A program made the translations under genes and the position numbers. A stretch of 64,000 nucleotides of DNA from Sphingomonadales bacterium (lineage in GTDB: Bacteria > Pseudomonadota > Alphaproteobacteria > Sphingomonadales > Sphingomonadaceae): positions 806,001 to 870,000 of the forward strand of contig JADJXT010000001.1 in the NCBI GenBank assembly GCA_016720115.1, written 5' to 3'. The notes beneath the pieces were generated by a model, which saw only the letters and a program-made list of their open reading frames with translations, had not been told where the DNA came from and did no database searches. Of the stretch, positions 27,130 through 36,152 are shown in pieces. Every line of letters starts with the position of its first letter. Within the stretch, counting starts at the first letter, position 1.

Positions 27130-28141
27130 CCCCCACCTCACCCCGATGCGCAAACCCGAGGATGTCGACGCCGCGCTGCGCCCGAAATCGCTGTCCGAAT
27201 TTATCGGGCAGCAGGCGGCGCGGGAGAATTTGCGGGTGTTTATCGAGGCCGCCCGGTCGCGCGGAGATGCGCTGGATCATGTGCTGTTTTTCGGGCCGCC
27301 GGGGTTGGGCAAGACCACGCTGGCGCAGATTGTCGCCAAGGAAATGGGGGTCGGGTTCCGCTCGACCTCCGGCCCCGTCATCGCCAAGTCGGGCGATCTG
27401 GCGGCGCTGCTGACGACATTGGAAGAAGGCGATGTCCTCTTCATCGACGAAATTCACCGGTTGAATCCGGTGGTGGAGGAAATCCTCTATCCCGCGATGG
27501 AGGATCGCGCGCTCGATATCATGATCGGCGAAGGGCCATCGGCGCGCTCGGTGCGGATCGACTTGCCCGCCTTCACGCTGGTCGGCGCGACCACGCGGCA
27601 GGGGCTGCTCACCACGCCGCTGCGCGACCGCTTCGGCATCCCGGTGCGATTGAATTTCTATACGCATGACGAGCTGGAGCTGGTCGTCACGCGTGCGGCC
27701 AAGCTGCTAGGGCTCGATATCGCGCCCGATGGCGCGCGCGAGGTGGCGAAGCGGTCGCGCGGCACCCCGCGTATTGCAGGGCGCCTGCTGCGCCGCGTGC
27801 GCGATTTTGCCAATGTCGCAGGTGAGGAGCTGGTCACGGCCAAGATCGCCGATGCGGCGCTGAACCGGCTTGAGGTCGACGGGCTGGGCCTTGATGCGAT
27901 GGACCGGCGTTACCTGACCATGATTGCCGATATCTATCGTGGTGGGCCGGTGGGGGTCGAGGCGCTGGCGGCGGGCTTGTCCGAACCGCGCGACACGATC
28001 GAGGATGTGGTTGAACCCTATCTGCTCCAGTTGGGCCTGATAGCGCGGACGGCGCGTGGGCGACAGTTGAATGCGCCGGGGTGGAAGCATCTTGGGCTTA
28101 ACCCGCCGAGCGGGGCTCAGGACGGGTTGTTCGACAAATAG
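27119..28141 (+). CDS. ruvB: Holliday-junction branch-migration ATPase RuvB
   Basis: 340 residues; AAA+ motor that drives branch migration with RuvA. Walker A is [12 protein letters not shown], Walker [12 protein letters not shown], sensor region [18 protein letters not shown], and the C-terminal winged helix includes [16 protein letters not shown] and [19 protein letters not shown]. Complete and of standard length. It overlaps the preceding small frame by 11 bases and is separated from ruvA by 668 bp. Confidence 0.97.
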   Translation: MTDNPHLTPMRKPEDVDAALRPKSLSEFIGQQAARENLRVFIEAARSRGDALDHVLFFGPPGLGKTTLAQIVAKEMGVGFRSTSGPVIAKSGDLAALLTTLEEGDVLFIDEIHRLNPVVEEILYPAMEDRALDIMIGEGPSARSVRIDLPAFTLVGATTRQGLLTTPLRDRFGIPVRLNFYTHDELELVVTRAAKLLGLDIAPDGAREVAKRSRGTPRIAGRLLRRVRDFANVAGEELVTAKIADAALNRLEVDGLGLDAMDRRYLTMIADIYRGGPVGVEALAAGLSEPRDTIEDVVEPYLLQLGLIARTARGRQLNAPGWKHLGLNPPSGAQDGLFDK

Positions 28142-28157
28142 CCTTGGGATGATTGGG

Positions 28158-28309
28158 GCAAGCCCGCGAGCGGGCTTGCAAGGCACGAAGGGGGCGTCCC
28201 TGCCCGAAGGGCATTTTCCATCCATTCAGGATGGTCTAAATTTCTACGAGGCGATTTGCAGGCGCTTCGCGCGAAATTCACGTGACCTCTTCGTGTCTTC
28301 GCGCCTTGC
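28158..28309. repeat. Hairpin and CGAAGACAC-type repeat after ruvB
   Basis: GCAAGCCCG-CGAG-CGGGCTTGC (28158-28179) is a perfect 9-bp stem 17 bases after the ruvB stop, without a T-run. GCAAGGCACGAAG at 28178 and CTTCGTGTCTTCGCGCC at 28289 form a wider inverted pair whose unit recurs near 4044 and at 49547-49566. The 288-bp gap before ybgC has no convincing gene. Confidence 0.6.
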
Positions 28310-28429
28310 GTCGCCGCAGGCGGCGCCCCAAAAAATTGCTGACCAACCGAGTCCCGCACACGACAAGTTGTGCACAAACCCGACCAACCCCCTTCCTGTC
28401 GGGGAATCCTTGCGTTAAGCCGCACTGCG

Positions 28430-28882
28430 ATGAACGGCACACAGCCCTATCAAGGCCATTTCGACGGCCCCCGGCACCTGTTTGCGGTGCGGGTCTATTT
28501 TGAGGACACCGATTTTTCAGGCGTGGTCTATCACAGCCGCTACCTGCACTTCATGGAACGCGCCCGGTCGGATATGCTGAGCGTCGCGGGCATCGGCCAG
28601 CGCGAGGCCTATGAAGGCGGCGAGGGTGTTTATGCGGTTGCCGACCTGCACATCAAATATCGCGCCCCTGCGCATTTCGACGATGCGCTGCTTGTCGTAA
28701 GCACGGTCGAGGAAATCCGCGGGGCGAGCGTTGTCATTCATCAGAGAGTCATGCGCGGGGACCAAGTGCTGACCGAAGCAGCGGTCACCGCCGCCTTCCT
28801 GACCCCCGAGGGCCGCCCGCGCCGCCAGCCGCGCGACTGGCTGGAGGCGTTTGAGGGGATCAAGGCGGGCAGAAAAGGTTAG
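28430..28882 (+). CDS. ybgC: Acyl-CoA thioesterase YbgC of the Tol-Pal operon
   Basis: 150-residue hotdog-fold enzyme. The YbgC active block reads RVYFEDTDFSGVVYHSRY with the catalytic Asp and the pattern HFMERARSDML; YAVADLHIKYRAPAHFDD follows. It hydrolyses short acyl-CoA or acyl-ACP at the cytoplasmic face and is almost always the first gene before tolQ. ATG 28430 gives MNGTQPYQGHFDG; a further upstream start at 28370 is unsupported. Confidence 0.93.
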   Translation: MNGTQPYQGHFDGPRHLFAVRVYFEDTDFSGVVYHSRYLHFMERARSDMLSVAGIGQREAYEGGEGVYAVADLHIKYRAPAHFDDALLVVSTVEEIRGASVVIHQRVMRGDQVLTEAAVTAAFLTPEGRPRRQPRDWLEAFEGIKAGRKG

Positions 28883-28896
28883 AAGAAAGAGACCAA

Positions 28897-29589
28897 ATGG
28901 ATTTGCTGATATTGAGCCAGGGTGCGAGCTTCTCCCCCATCAAATTGTTCATGGACGCCGACCTTGTCGTGAAGGCGGTGATCATCGGGCTGGCGCTCGC
29001 CAGTATCTGGGTCTGGACGATCATCGTCAGTTTCGTGCTAAAAATCCGCGGGGTCACCAGCCAAAGCGAGGCCTTTGAGCGTGAATTCTGGAAGACCGAA
29101 GATGTCGACGGCTATTACAAGCAGCATGGCAAATCCGACCTGCCGATTGCCAGAGTGTTTGCGGCAGGCCTCGCCGAATGGAGGCGTTCGACTGCGGTGA
29201 AGACGCCCGACCGGCAGGGGACGCGCGAACGGCTGGCAACCGCAATGGATGCCTCAATCGCGGCGGAAAGCGAGAAGCTGGCCAACCGCCTCAATTTCCT
29301 AGCTACTACCGGCGCGGTTGCGCCCTTTGTCGGGCTGTTCGGCACCGTATGGGGCATCATGCGCAGCTTTTCAGCCATCGCTGCCGAGCAGAACAGCTCG
29401 CTCGCGGTGGTTGCGCCGGGTATTGCAGAGGCGCTGTTCGCCACCGCTATCGGCCTGTTTGCCGCCATCCCGGCGGTGATCGCCTATAACCGTTTTTCGC
29501 ACCGGGTTGACCAGTATGAAGCCCGCATGGGCCGCTTTGCCGATGGTTTCCACGGCCTGCTGAGCCGTGAACTGGAGCGGGAAGGATGA
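28897..29589 (+). CDS. tolQ: Tol-Pal system proton channel subunit TolQ
   Basis: 230 residues with three membrane spans: about 25-48 (VVKAVIIGLALASIWVW), about 140-160 (ATTGAVAPFVGLFGTVWG) and about 178-198 (LFATAIGLFAAIPAVIAYN). The GTVWGIMRSF and AIPAVIAYNRF blocks are the TolQ/ExbB/MotA signature. With TolR it converts proton flow into energy for outer-membrane constriction during division. It follows ybgC by 14 bases. Confidence 0.96.
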   Translation: MDLLILSQGASFSPIKLFMDADLVVKAVIIGLALASIWVWTIIVSFVLKIRGVTSQSEAFEREFWKTEDVDGYYKQHGKSDLPIARVFAAGLAEWRRSTAVKTPDRQGTRERLATAMDASIAAESEKLANRLNFLATTGAVAPFVGLFGTVWGIMRSFSAIAAEQNSSLAVVAPGIAEALFATAIGLFAAIPAVIAYNRFSHRVDQYEARMGRFADGFHGLLSRELEREG

Positions 29590-29611
29590 GGGGCACCGGA
29601 TCGTTTTTGAA

Positions 29612-29683
29612 CCGTTCGCGTCGAGCGCAGTCGAGACGCCCCTCGGTACTGCACTGTGTCTCGACTTCGCTCGACACGAACGG
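29612..29683. repeat. GTCGAG-type palindrome between tolQ and tolR
   Basis: CCGTTCGCGTCGAGCGCAGTC begins the left arm (29612-29639) and the inverted arm GTGTCTCGACTTCGCTCG begins at 29656 (to 29683), ending CGAACGG. It occupies most of a 127-bp gap in an operon where the other junctions are 4-32 bases or overlap. The frame through it is open into tolR, but no family N-terminus is encoded there. Confidence 0.8.
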
Positions 29684-29716
29684 CAAAGGCAGATTTCCGG
29701 GAGTCCTTCTGTGGCC

Positions 29717-30193
<477 letters not shown>

Positions 30194-30197
30194 CCCA

Positions 30198-31025
30198 GTG
30201 ACGATGGACCGTGCAGAAAGGATAGGGCTGGGCACTGCCGTTGGCGGCCACGCACTGCTGCTGGGCGCATTTGCGCTGGGCGCATTCTTCACGGCCGACC
30301 GCATCACCAAGCCGCAGCCGTTATCGGTATCGCTGGTGGGTGAGGTCGCCGATGTTTCGACCGCACCCGATCCGGTGCTTGAGGAGCCGGCTCCCGCTGA
30401 GTCGGCGGCGGAACCCGCCCCGGCAGAGCCTGAGCCGACGCCGGTGATGAAGGTTGAAAAGACACCCGAAAAACCGCTGCCCAAGGCGGTTGAAAAGCCG
30501 ACGCCCAAGCCAGCGCCCAAGCCGACCCCCAAACCGGTGCAGAAGCAGGCCGCGGTGCAGCCCAAGCCCAAACAGACGACGCAACCCAAACAGGCAACGC
30601 CCAAACCGTTCAGCAAAAGCTTTGAGGATGCGGTGAAAGGCGCGGGCAGCAATTCGAAGCCGACGCAGGGCACCTCGCCCAAACAGGGCACGGTCGCGCG
30701 CAAGGCAGGGGCGGAGGTGAAGCGCGAGGTCAATCTGGCGCTGGGCCCGCAAATCCGCGACAAGATCGAGCGCTGCGCGCCCACCGGCCTTGACATTCGG
30801 CAGATCGAAACCTTCGTGACGCTGAACCTCGAACCCAGCGGGCGCCTCACCGATGTCAGGGTCGACAAGCAGACGGGAATCAACGACAATAACCGTCCGC
30901 AGGCTGAGCCGTTGAAGCGGTGCATTATCCAGGCGGTGCGTGCGGCATCGCCTTTCCGGGGGCTTGACCCCGAATATCACGATATCTGGAAAACGCACGC
31001 CATGCGGCTGCGCGCAACGGGTTGA
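30198..31025 (+). CDS. tolA: Tol-Pal envelope-spanning protein TolA
   Basis: 275 residues: a single N-terminal anchor (IGLGTAVGGHALLLGAFALG), a long Pro/Lys/Ala-rich linker (about 60-150, with many PKP repeats) reaching across the periplasm, and a C-terminal TonB/TolA-like domain (LTDVRVDKQTGIND, CIIQAVRAASPFRGL). It links TolQR to TolB and Pal. GGGGAG 10 bases before GTG 30198 supports that start; ATG 30204 is two codons later. Four bases separate it from tolR. Confidence 0.93.
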   Translation: MTMDRAERIGLGTAVGGHALLLGAFALGAFFTADRITKPQPLSVSLVGEVADVSTAPDPVLEEPAPAESAAEPAPAEPEPTPVMKVEKTPEKPLPKAVEKPTPKPAPKPTPKPVQKQAAVQPKPKQTTQPKQATPKPFSKSFEDAVKGAGSNSKPTQGTSPKQGTVARKAGAEVKREVNLALGPQIRDKIERCAPTGLDIRQIETFVTLNLEPSGRLTDVRVDKQTGINDNNRPQAEPLKRCIIQAVRAASPFRGLDPEYHDIWKTHAMRLRATG

Positions 31026-31057
31026 ACGGGAATAAGATTATGATGGAAAGAGCATCG

Positions 31058-32518
31058 ATGCAAAATTCTCCCCTCCCCTTCAGGGGAGGGGTCGGGGGTG
31101 GGGACTCTCAGCCATTGTGCAACGCTGCAATGCCCCACCCCAACCCCTCCCCTGAAGGGGAGGGGCTTCTGAAGCATCTATTCCTTTTTTTGCTGGCGCT
31201 GCTTGGGCTGGTGGCACTGGCGCCGGTTGCAGCGGCGCAGGATGCCGCGCCTGCCGCAGACGACGAGCCCGAACTGGTCGAGTTCGATACCGCCAAGGTC
31301 CGCCGTATTGCGGTGCCCGCTCTGGTCGCACCCAGCCCGGCGGATACGCCTGCCGGCAACAGCGCCACACTCGGTCGCCAGATTGCCGAGGTGATTTCGG
31401 CGAACCTCAGAAATTCCGGCCTGTTCGAGCCGCAGGGCCCGGCCGGTATCCGCCCGATCACCATCGAGGAAGTCACCGCGCCGCAATATGATTACTGGAA
31501 GGGCCGCAATGTCGAACAACTGGTCGAAGGCTTTGTTCGCGTTGGCGGCGACGGCAATCTTACGGTCGGCTGCTATCTCTACGATGTCAATTTCGGGCAG
31601 GAACTGACGCGGCTCGGCTTTGTCGTGCCGCCGCGCGAATGGCGGCGCGCTGCGCATAAATGCGCCGATGCGATCTATTCGAAACTGACCGGGGAATTGC
31701 CCTTCTTCGACAGCCGCATCGCCTATATCGCCGAAACCGGCCCCAAGGGGAAGCGCGTCAAGCGGCTGGCGATCATGGATTCGGACGGGGCGAACCACCG
31801 CTTCATCACCAATGGCCAGTCGACCGCGCTTACCCCGCGCTTTTCGCCTAACTACAAGTCGATCCTTTATTTGAGCTATCAGGACGGCAATCCGCGCATC
31901 TATGTCTATGATATCGATAGCGGACGGCAGCGGCTGATTACCGCGAGCAAAAACCCGACCTTTGCCCCGCGCTGGTCGCCCGACGGCCAGACCATCCTCT
32001 ATTCGATGGCGGTGGCGGGCAATACCGATGTGTACAAGGTGTCGGTAAATGGAGGATCGCCGGTGAAGCTCACCAGCGCACCCGGCATCGATGTCGGCGG
32101 CAGCTTCTCGCCCGATGGGCGGCAGATCGTCTTCGAAAGCGACCGGGGCGGCAGCCAGCAGGTCTATGTGATGAATGCCGACGGTTCGAACCAGCGCCGC
32201 ATCAGCCATGGCGGCGGGCGCTATGCCACGCCCGAATGGAGCCCGCGCGGCGACCTGATTGCCTATACCCGCATCGCAGGCGATTTCAGAGTGGGGGTCA
32301 TGCGCCCCGATGGCTCGGGCGAACGGCTGCTGACCGATAGCTGGCAGGACGAGGCGCCGACCTGGGCCCCCAATGGCCGCGTCATCCAGTTCTTCCGTAC
32401 CGAGAGAAACAGTGGTAAAACAAGCGTCTGGCAGGTGGACCTGACCGGACGGAATGAGCGGAAATTGCCGACTCCGGTCGACGGTTCCGACCCGGCCTGG
32501 GGGCCGGTGCTTCCATGA
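31058..32518 (+). CDS. tolB: Tol-Pal periplasmic beta-propeller TolB with a repeat-derived N-terminus
   Basis: About 486 residues. After an N-terminal segment encoded by a palindromic element (NSPLPFRGGVGGGDS, then PHPNPSPEGEG) comes a signal peptide core LLKHLFLFLLALLGLVAL cut near VAAAQ, then an amino-terminal domain and WD40-like propeller blades (FSPDGRQIVFESDRGG, WSPDGQTILYSMAVAG). GGAAAGAG before ATG 31058 supports this start; ATG 31130, inside the element linker, is in frame and would give a shorter N-region. ATGs at 31040 and 31043 and a TTG at 31022 are also open. It overlaps pal by a possible ATGA. Confidence 0.93.
   Translation: MQNSPLPFRGGVGGGDSQPLCNAAMPHPNPSPEGEGLLKHLFLFLLALLGLVALAPVAAAQDAAPAADDEPELVEFDTAKVRRIAVPALVAPSPADTPAGNSATLGRQIAEVISANLRNSGLFEPQGPAGIRPITIEEVTAPQYDYWKGRNVEQLVEGFVRVGGDGNLTVGCYLYDVNFGQELTRLGFVVPPREWRRAAHKCADAIYSKLTGELPFFDSRIAYIAETGPKGKRVKRLAIMDSDGANHRFITNGQSTALTPRFSPNYKSILYLSYQDGNPRIYVYDIDSGRQRLITASKNPTFAPRWSPDGQTILYSMAVAGNTDVYKVSVNGGSPVKLTSAPGIDVGGSFSPDGRQIVFESDRGGSQQVYVMNADGSNQRRISHGGGRYATPEWSPRGDLIAYTRIAGDFRVGVMRPDGSGERLLTDSWQDEAPTWAPNGRVIQFFRTERNSGKTSVWQVDLTGRNERKLPTPVDGSDPAWGPVLP
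31068..31166. repeat. REPIN-like element at the 5' end of tolB
   Basis: CCCCTCCCCTTCAGGGGAGG (31070-31091) and its inverted partner with loop TGAA (31144-31165) face each other around a linker with GGGGTGGGG and CCCCACCCC. The element begins about 10 bases after the ATG at 31058 and ends right before the codons for the signal peptide. Confidence 0.9.
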
Positions 32519-32553
32519 ATGATTTTGCGGGGCAGCAAGAAAGGAAAATCAAG

Positions 32554-33081
32554 ATGACGAACAAGGCACGCACTTTCGCACTGTTGCTGATTGCCAGCAC
32601 CGCGCTCGCCGCATGCGGCAAGAAAGAGGTCGAAAACCTGCCGCCGGTCGCCGACAACACCACTTATGGCAATAGCGGCGACACGACAACGCCGACCGGT
32701 CCCACCATTGTGCCGGGTAGCCAGGAGGATTTCCTGCAATCGGTGGGGCAGATGGGCGATCGCATCTTCTTCGATACCGACCGCTTCAATGTCGATACCG
32801 CCGATCAGGCGACCTTGCAGACGCAGGCGCAATGGCTGGCGCGCTATCCCAATGCCCGCGTGACCCTGGAAGGCCATGCTGACGAACGCGGCACGCGCGA
32901 TTACAACCTTGCGCTGGGCGAACGCCGGGCCAATGCGGCGAAAAACTATCTCGCCTCGCTGGGCGTTGATGCCTCGCGCATCCAGACGCTCAGCTATGGC
33001 AAGGAACGCCCCCACGCACTCGGCTCGAACGAGCAGGCCTGGGCGCAAAATCGCCGGGCAGTGACGGTCGTGGTCAGGTAA
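32554..33081 (+). CDS. pal: Peptidoglycan-associated lipoprotein Pal
   Basis: 175 residues with lipobox STALAACGKK (acylated Cys near residue 22) and an OmpA-like peptidoglycan-binding domain: FFDTDRFNVDTADQATL, VTLEGHADERGTRDYNLAL, GERRANAAKNYL. It anchors the outer membrane to murein and binds TolB. AAGAAAGGA before ATG 32554 decides the start; ATG 32515, which overlaps the tolB stop, would put 13 charged residues before the signal peptide. Last gene of the operon; no cpoB follows. Confidence 0.95.
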   Translation: MTNKARTFALLLIASTALAACGKKEVENLPPVADNTTYGNSGDTTTPTGPTIVPGSQEDFLQSVGQMGDRIFFDTDRFNVDTADQATLQTQAQWLARYPNARVTLEGHADERGTRDYNLALGERRANAAKNYLASLGVDASRIQTLSYGKERPHALGSNEQAWAQNRRAVTVVVR

Positions 33082-33086
33082 AAGCA

Positions 33087-33177
33087 CGTCGCCCCGGCGC
33101 AGGCCGGGGTCGCTGGCGGTTTAACCCAAACAGCTCTGGATAAACTTGCTGCGGCCCCGGCCTGCGCCGGGGCGATG
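33087..33177. repeat. GCCCCGG-type hairpin pair between pal and a convergent gene
   Basis: CGTCGCCCCGGCGCAGGCCG begins the left hairpin (33087-33113); the right one (33151-33177) is its inverted copy, containing GCCCCGGCCTGCGCCGGGGC. It sits between two convergent genes and could act as a bidirectional, non-T-run terminator. Confidence 0.85.
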
Positions 33178-33180
33178 AGC

Positions 33181-33603
33181 CTACTTCGCCTTTTTGTAGG
33201 GCACAAATTCGCCAAGGCTGCAAATCGATCCCTGAATGCCGCTCGTGCGGTCAACCAGCCGGATGAGGTCGCCGCTGCACAACTGCCCGCTATAGGTTTC
33301 GACAACCATGATATCGTCGCCGCGGGTCAGGCCCGGGCATGTCGAGCGCAGCTTGTTCATATACACCGTCCGCCTCGATTCCCGGTAGAGCAGCGTATCG
33401 TCGCTGATGCGGATAGCGCTGACGTTGCTGCTGTTGGAAATGCAGTTGCGCGGTTCGTCTGCGACCTTGCCCTTCAGTTCCTTTTCAAGGATTTTGGCTT
33501 CCTTGTCGCGGATCGGCGCGGGTGCGGTATCGGCATCGCCATAGGCGCATCCTGCCAAAGCCAATGAAGCAACAAGCCCGAATCCCAGTCCTGAGCGCAA
33601 CAT
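33181..33603 (-). CDS. DUF6491-like small lipoprotein
   Basis: 140 residues with lipobox SLALAGCAYG and four later cysteines (RNCIS, STCPGL, QLCSGDL, SICSLGEF) that may form two disulfides. The layout resembles DUF6491 lipoproteins of sphingomonads, of unknown role. Two ATGs are open: 33609 lies only 2 bases from GGAG, while 33603 has the normal 7-base spacing and was chosen. Convergent with pal across the palindrome at 33087. Confidence 0.75.
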   Translation of the reverse strand: MLRSGLGFGLVASLALAGCAYGDADTAPAPIRDKEAKILEKELKGKVADEPRNCISNSSNVSAIRISDDTLLYRESRRTVYMNKLRSTCPGLTRGDDIMVVETYSGQLCSGDLIRLVDRTSGIQGSICSLGEFVPYKKAK

Positions 33604-33662
33604 ATTCATTCTCCGCGATTGATTTGCCGTATCGACATTACAGCATAGCCGATTATCTGGAC

Positions 33663-34877
33663 ATGAACGAGTGGTGGAATGAGGAGAATATGGTGGGCGG
33701 CTGGCCGAAACTGGAATGGGATGGAGAGCGGACCGGTCCGCTGCAAGGCGTGAAAGTGCTCGACATGTCGTCGGTCGTGCTGGGGCCCTTTGCCACGCTG
33801 CAACTGGCCGATCTGGGTGCTGAAGTCATCAAGGTGGAAAATGCGCAGGGCGGCGGCGATATCATGCGCAAGGCCGGTGACAATCCGACCGGCGATCTGG
33901 GGCCGATCTATGCCAGCCTCAACCGCAACAAGAAATCGATCGCGCTCGATGCGTCCAGGCCGGAGGACAAGGCGATCATCCTCGAACTGGCAAAGGAAGC
34001 GGACGTTTTCTTCCACAATGTCCGCATGGCGGGAATGGAGCGGCTCGGACTGGGTTATGAAGCGCTGAAAGCGGTCAACCCCGATATCGTTTACGTCCAT
34101 TGCGCCGGATATGGTGCCGAAGGGCCCTATGCCAAGCGGCAGGCCTATGACGATCTGATCCAGGCGGCCTCTGGCTTTGCCGCAGTGTTCGAAATGCGCG
34201 ATGGCGGTCGCCCGCAATATGCGCCCTCGCTGGTGGCGGACAAGGTCAGCGGCCTGTTTGCCGCCAATGCCGTGCTCGCCGCGCTGCTGGGCCGCGCCAA
34301 CGGGCTCGGTGGGCAGTTCGTGCAGGTGCCGATGTTCGAATGCTTCACCTGGTTTCACATGGTCGAAAATCTGTGGGGCAACACCTATCCGCCGGGCAAC
34401 GGCAAATTTGCTTACTCCCGCTCGATCAACCCGCGGCGGCGGCCCTATCCGACCAGCGACGGCTATATCGCGATCGTGCCTTATGCCGATCATCAGTGGG
34501 AACGCTTTTTCGAACTTGCCGGGCGACCGGGGGTATTTCAGGACCCGCGTTTTTCATCGTACAAGGCGCGACTGGAAAACACGACCGAGCTTTATGCCAC
34601 GATTGAGGAATGCAGCGCGACCAAGACGACCGCCGAGTGGGTCGAACTGCTCGATGCCAACAACATCCCGGCGATGCAATATAACCGCATGGCCGATGTC
34701 TTCGACGATCCGCACCTGAAGGCCGTCGACTTTTTCGAAGAGCGCGAGGCAAAGGCCGGGTACCGCTACCGTTCGATGCGGCACCCGGTGCATTACGCCT
34801 CCACGCCTGCATCGATGTTCGCCGATCCACCCAGTCTCGATGCGGACCGGGATGAGATATTGGGCAGTTCCGGCTAA
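33663..34877 (+). CDS. CaiB/BaiF family CoA transferase
   Basis: 404 residues of the family III CoA transferases. Marks are GPLQGVKVLDMSSVVLGPF, LADLGAEVIKVENAQGG, LNRNKKSIALDASRPEDK and AYDDLIQAASGFAAV with the expected catalytic Asp. It moves CoA between carboxylic acids. Start uncertain: ATG 33663 gives MNEWWNEENMVGG; ATG 33690 has a better GAGGAG upstream. The frame is open further into the divergent lipoprotein. Its stop overlaps the convergent SulP stop. The acid substrate cannot be told from sequence. Confidence 0.9.
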   Translation: MNEWWNEENMVGGWPKLEWDGERTGPLQGVKVLDMSSVVLGPFATLQLADLGAEVIKVENAQGGGDIMRKAGDNPTGDLGPIYASLNRNKKSIALDASRPEDKAIILELAKEADVFFHNVRMAGMERLGLGYEALKAVNPDIVYVHCAGYGAEGPYAKRQAYDDLIQAASGFAAVFEMRDGGRPQYAPSLVADKVSGLFAANAVLAALLGRANGLGGQFVQVPMFECFTWFHMVENLWGNTYPPGNGKFAYSRSINPRRRPYPTSDGYIAIVPYADHQWERFFELAGRPGVFQDPRFSSYKARLENTTELYATIEECSATKTTAEWVELLDANNIPAMQYNRMADVFDDPHLKAVDFFEEREAKAGYRYRSMRHPVHYASTPASMFADPPSLDADRDEILGSSG

Positions 34878-36139
34878 CGGTCGCGCGGTGTCCAGCCGCG
34901 GTCGTTCTTGTCATTGTCCAGCAGGCGCAGCGCGAGGCCTGCTGCCACCCCGACCCCGATAGCCACCGTCAGGTCGGCAACAACCGTCAGCACAAGCGTC
35001 ATGAAGAACAGGCCTCTATCGGCGAGCGGCAGGCGCAAATGGTCGCGCCATTTTTCAGGCTCGCTCATGTTCCACGCGGTCAGCATCAGCACGGCGGCGA
35101 GCGCCGGAAGCGCAAGCATCCCGGCCCAGCGCGCGGCCACCAGCATGATCGCGAGGATGAGGAGTGCATGGACCATCCCGGCGACCGGTGTCTTGCCGCC
35201 CGCCCGAACATTGGTCGCGGTGCGCGCAATCGCCCCCGTCACCGGCATCCCGCCGAACAAGGCAGAGGCGATGTTGCCGTAACCCTGCGCCATGATTTCG
35301 GCATTGGGGCGGTGCTGGCCTTCGATCATCCGGTCGGCGACTATGGCTGATAGCAGCGATTCAACGCCAGCCAGAAAGGCGATAATCAGCGCGGAGGGCA
35401 GCAGTTCCTGCACCTTCGCCAGACTGAATGCAGGCAGCGATGGCACGGGCAGGCTTGCGGGCAACTCGCCGAACCTTGATGCAATCGTATCGACGGGCAG
35501 GCTCGCCACAGCGGCCAGAACCGATCCCGCCGCAACCCCGATCACCAGACTGGGTGAGCGTGGCGCCCAGCGGCGGAGCAGCACCATCAGCACCAGCGCC
35601 AGCAAGGCGACGCCTACGGCATAAGGGCTGCTGTTGGGCAGTTCGCTGGCAAGCGCGGCGATCTTGGGCAGGAATTCAGCCGGCAGCCTTGCGATGTCGA
35701 GCCCGAGGAAATCCTTCAACTGGCTGGTCGCGATGATGATCGCGATGCCCATGGTGAAGCCGTTGATGACAGGCTCCGGCACCAGCGCGATCAGACGCCC
35801 AGCGCGGAAATAGCCCGCGACCAGCAATATCGCCCCCGCCATCAATGTCGCCAGCACCAGTCCGTCATAGCCATGATCGGCGATCACCGAATAGACGACG
35901 ACAATGAACGCGCCGGTCGGCCCGCCTATCTGCACCCGGCTCCCGCTGGTCAGCGAAATCACGAAACCGCCGATAATCGCGGTGACCAGTCCTTGCGCGG
36001 GCGTCGCGCCAGAGGCGATGGCTATCGCGATGCTCAGCGGCAGCGCGACCAACGCAACCGTCAGCCCGGCAAGCGCATCCTGCCGGAACAAGGCCCAGCT
36101 ATAATCCCGAATGGTGGTGAGGATCTTGGGCTGGCGCAT
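34874..36139 (-). CDS. SulP-family anion transporter without STAS domain
   Basis: 421 residues, about 11-12 membrane segments. SulP signatures are ALPLSIAIAIASGATPAQGL, GGPTGAFIVVVYSVI and PVTGAIARTATNVRAGGKTPV. The usual cytoplasmic STAS domain (about 100 residues) is missing after the last segment; the gene ends with LLDNDKNDRGWTPRDR. Likely carries sulfate, bicarbonate or another anion in symport or exchange. It stands alone; the next gene upstream ends 13 bases before it on the same strand. Confidence 0.9.
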   Translation of the reverse strand: MRQPKILTTIRDYSWALFRQDALAGLTVALVALPLSIAIAIASGATPAQGLVTAIIGGFVISLTSGSRVQIGGPTGAFIVVVYSVIADHGYDGLVLATLMAGAILLVAGYFRAGRLIALVPEPVINGFTMGIAIIIATSQLKDFLGLDIARLPAEFLPKIAALASELPNSSPYAVGVALLALVLMVLLRRWAPRSPSLVIGVAAGSVLAAVASLPVDTIASRFGELPASLPVPSLPAFSLAKVQELLPSALIIAFLAGVESLLSAIVADRMIEGQHRPNAEIMAQGYGNIASALFGGMPVTGAIARTATNVRAGGKTPVAGMVHALLILAIMLVAARWAGMLALPALAAVLMLTAWNMSEPEKWRDHLRLPLADRGLFFMTLVLTVVADLTVAIGVGVAAGLALRLLDNDKNDRGWTPRDR

Positions 36140-36152
36140 CGGCTTATGGCGT

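Noticed and set aside
28142..28429. Open frame at 28071-28418 as a small gene before ybgC
   Set aside because: It begins inside ruvB in another frame and runs through repeat hairpins; no ribosome-binding site or domain.
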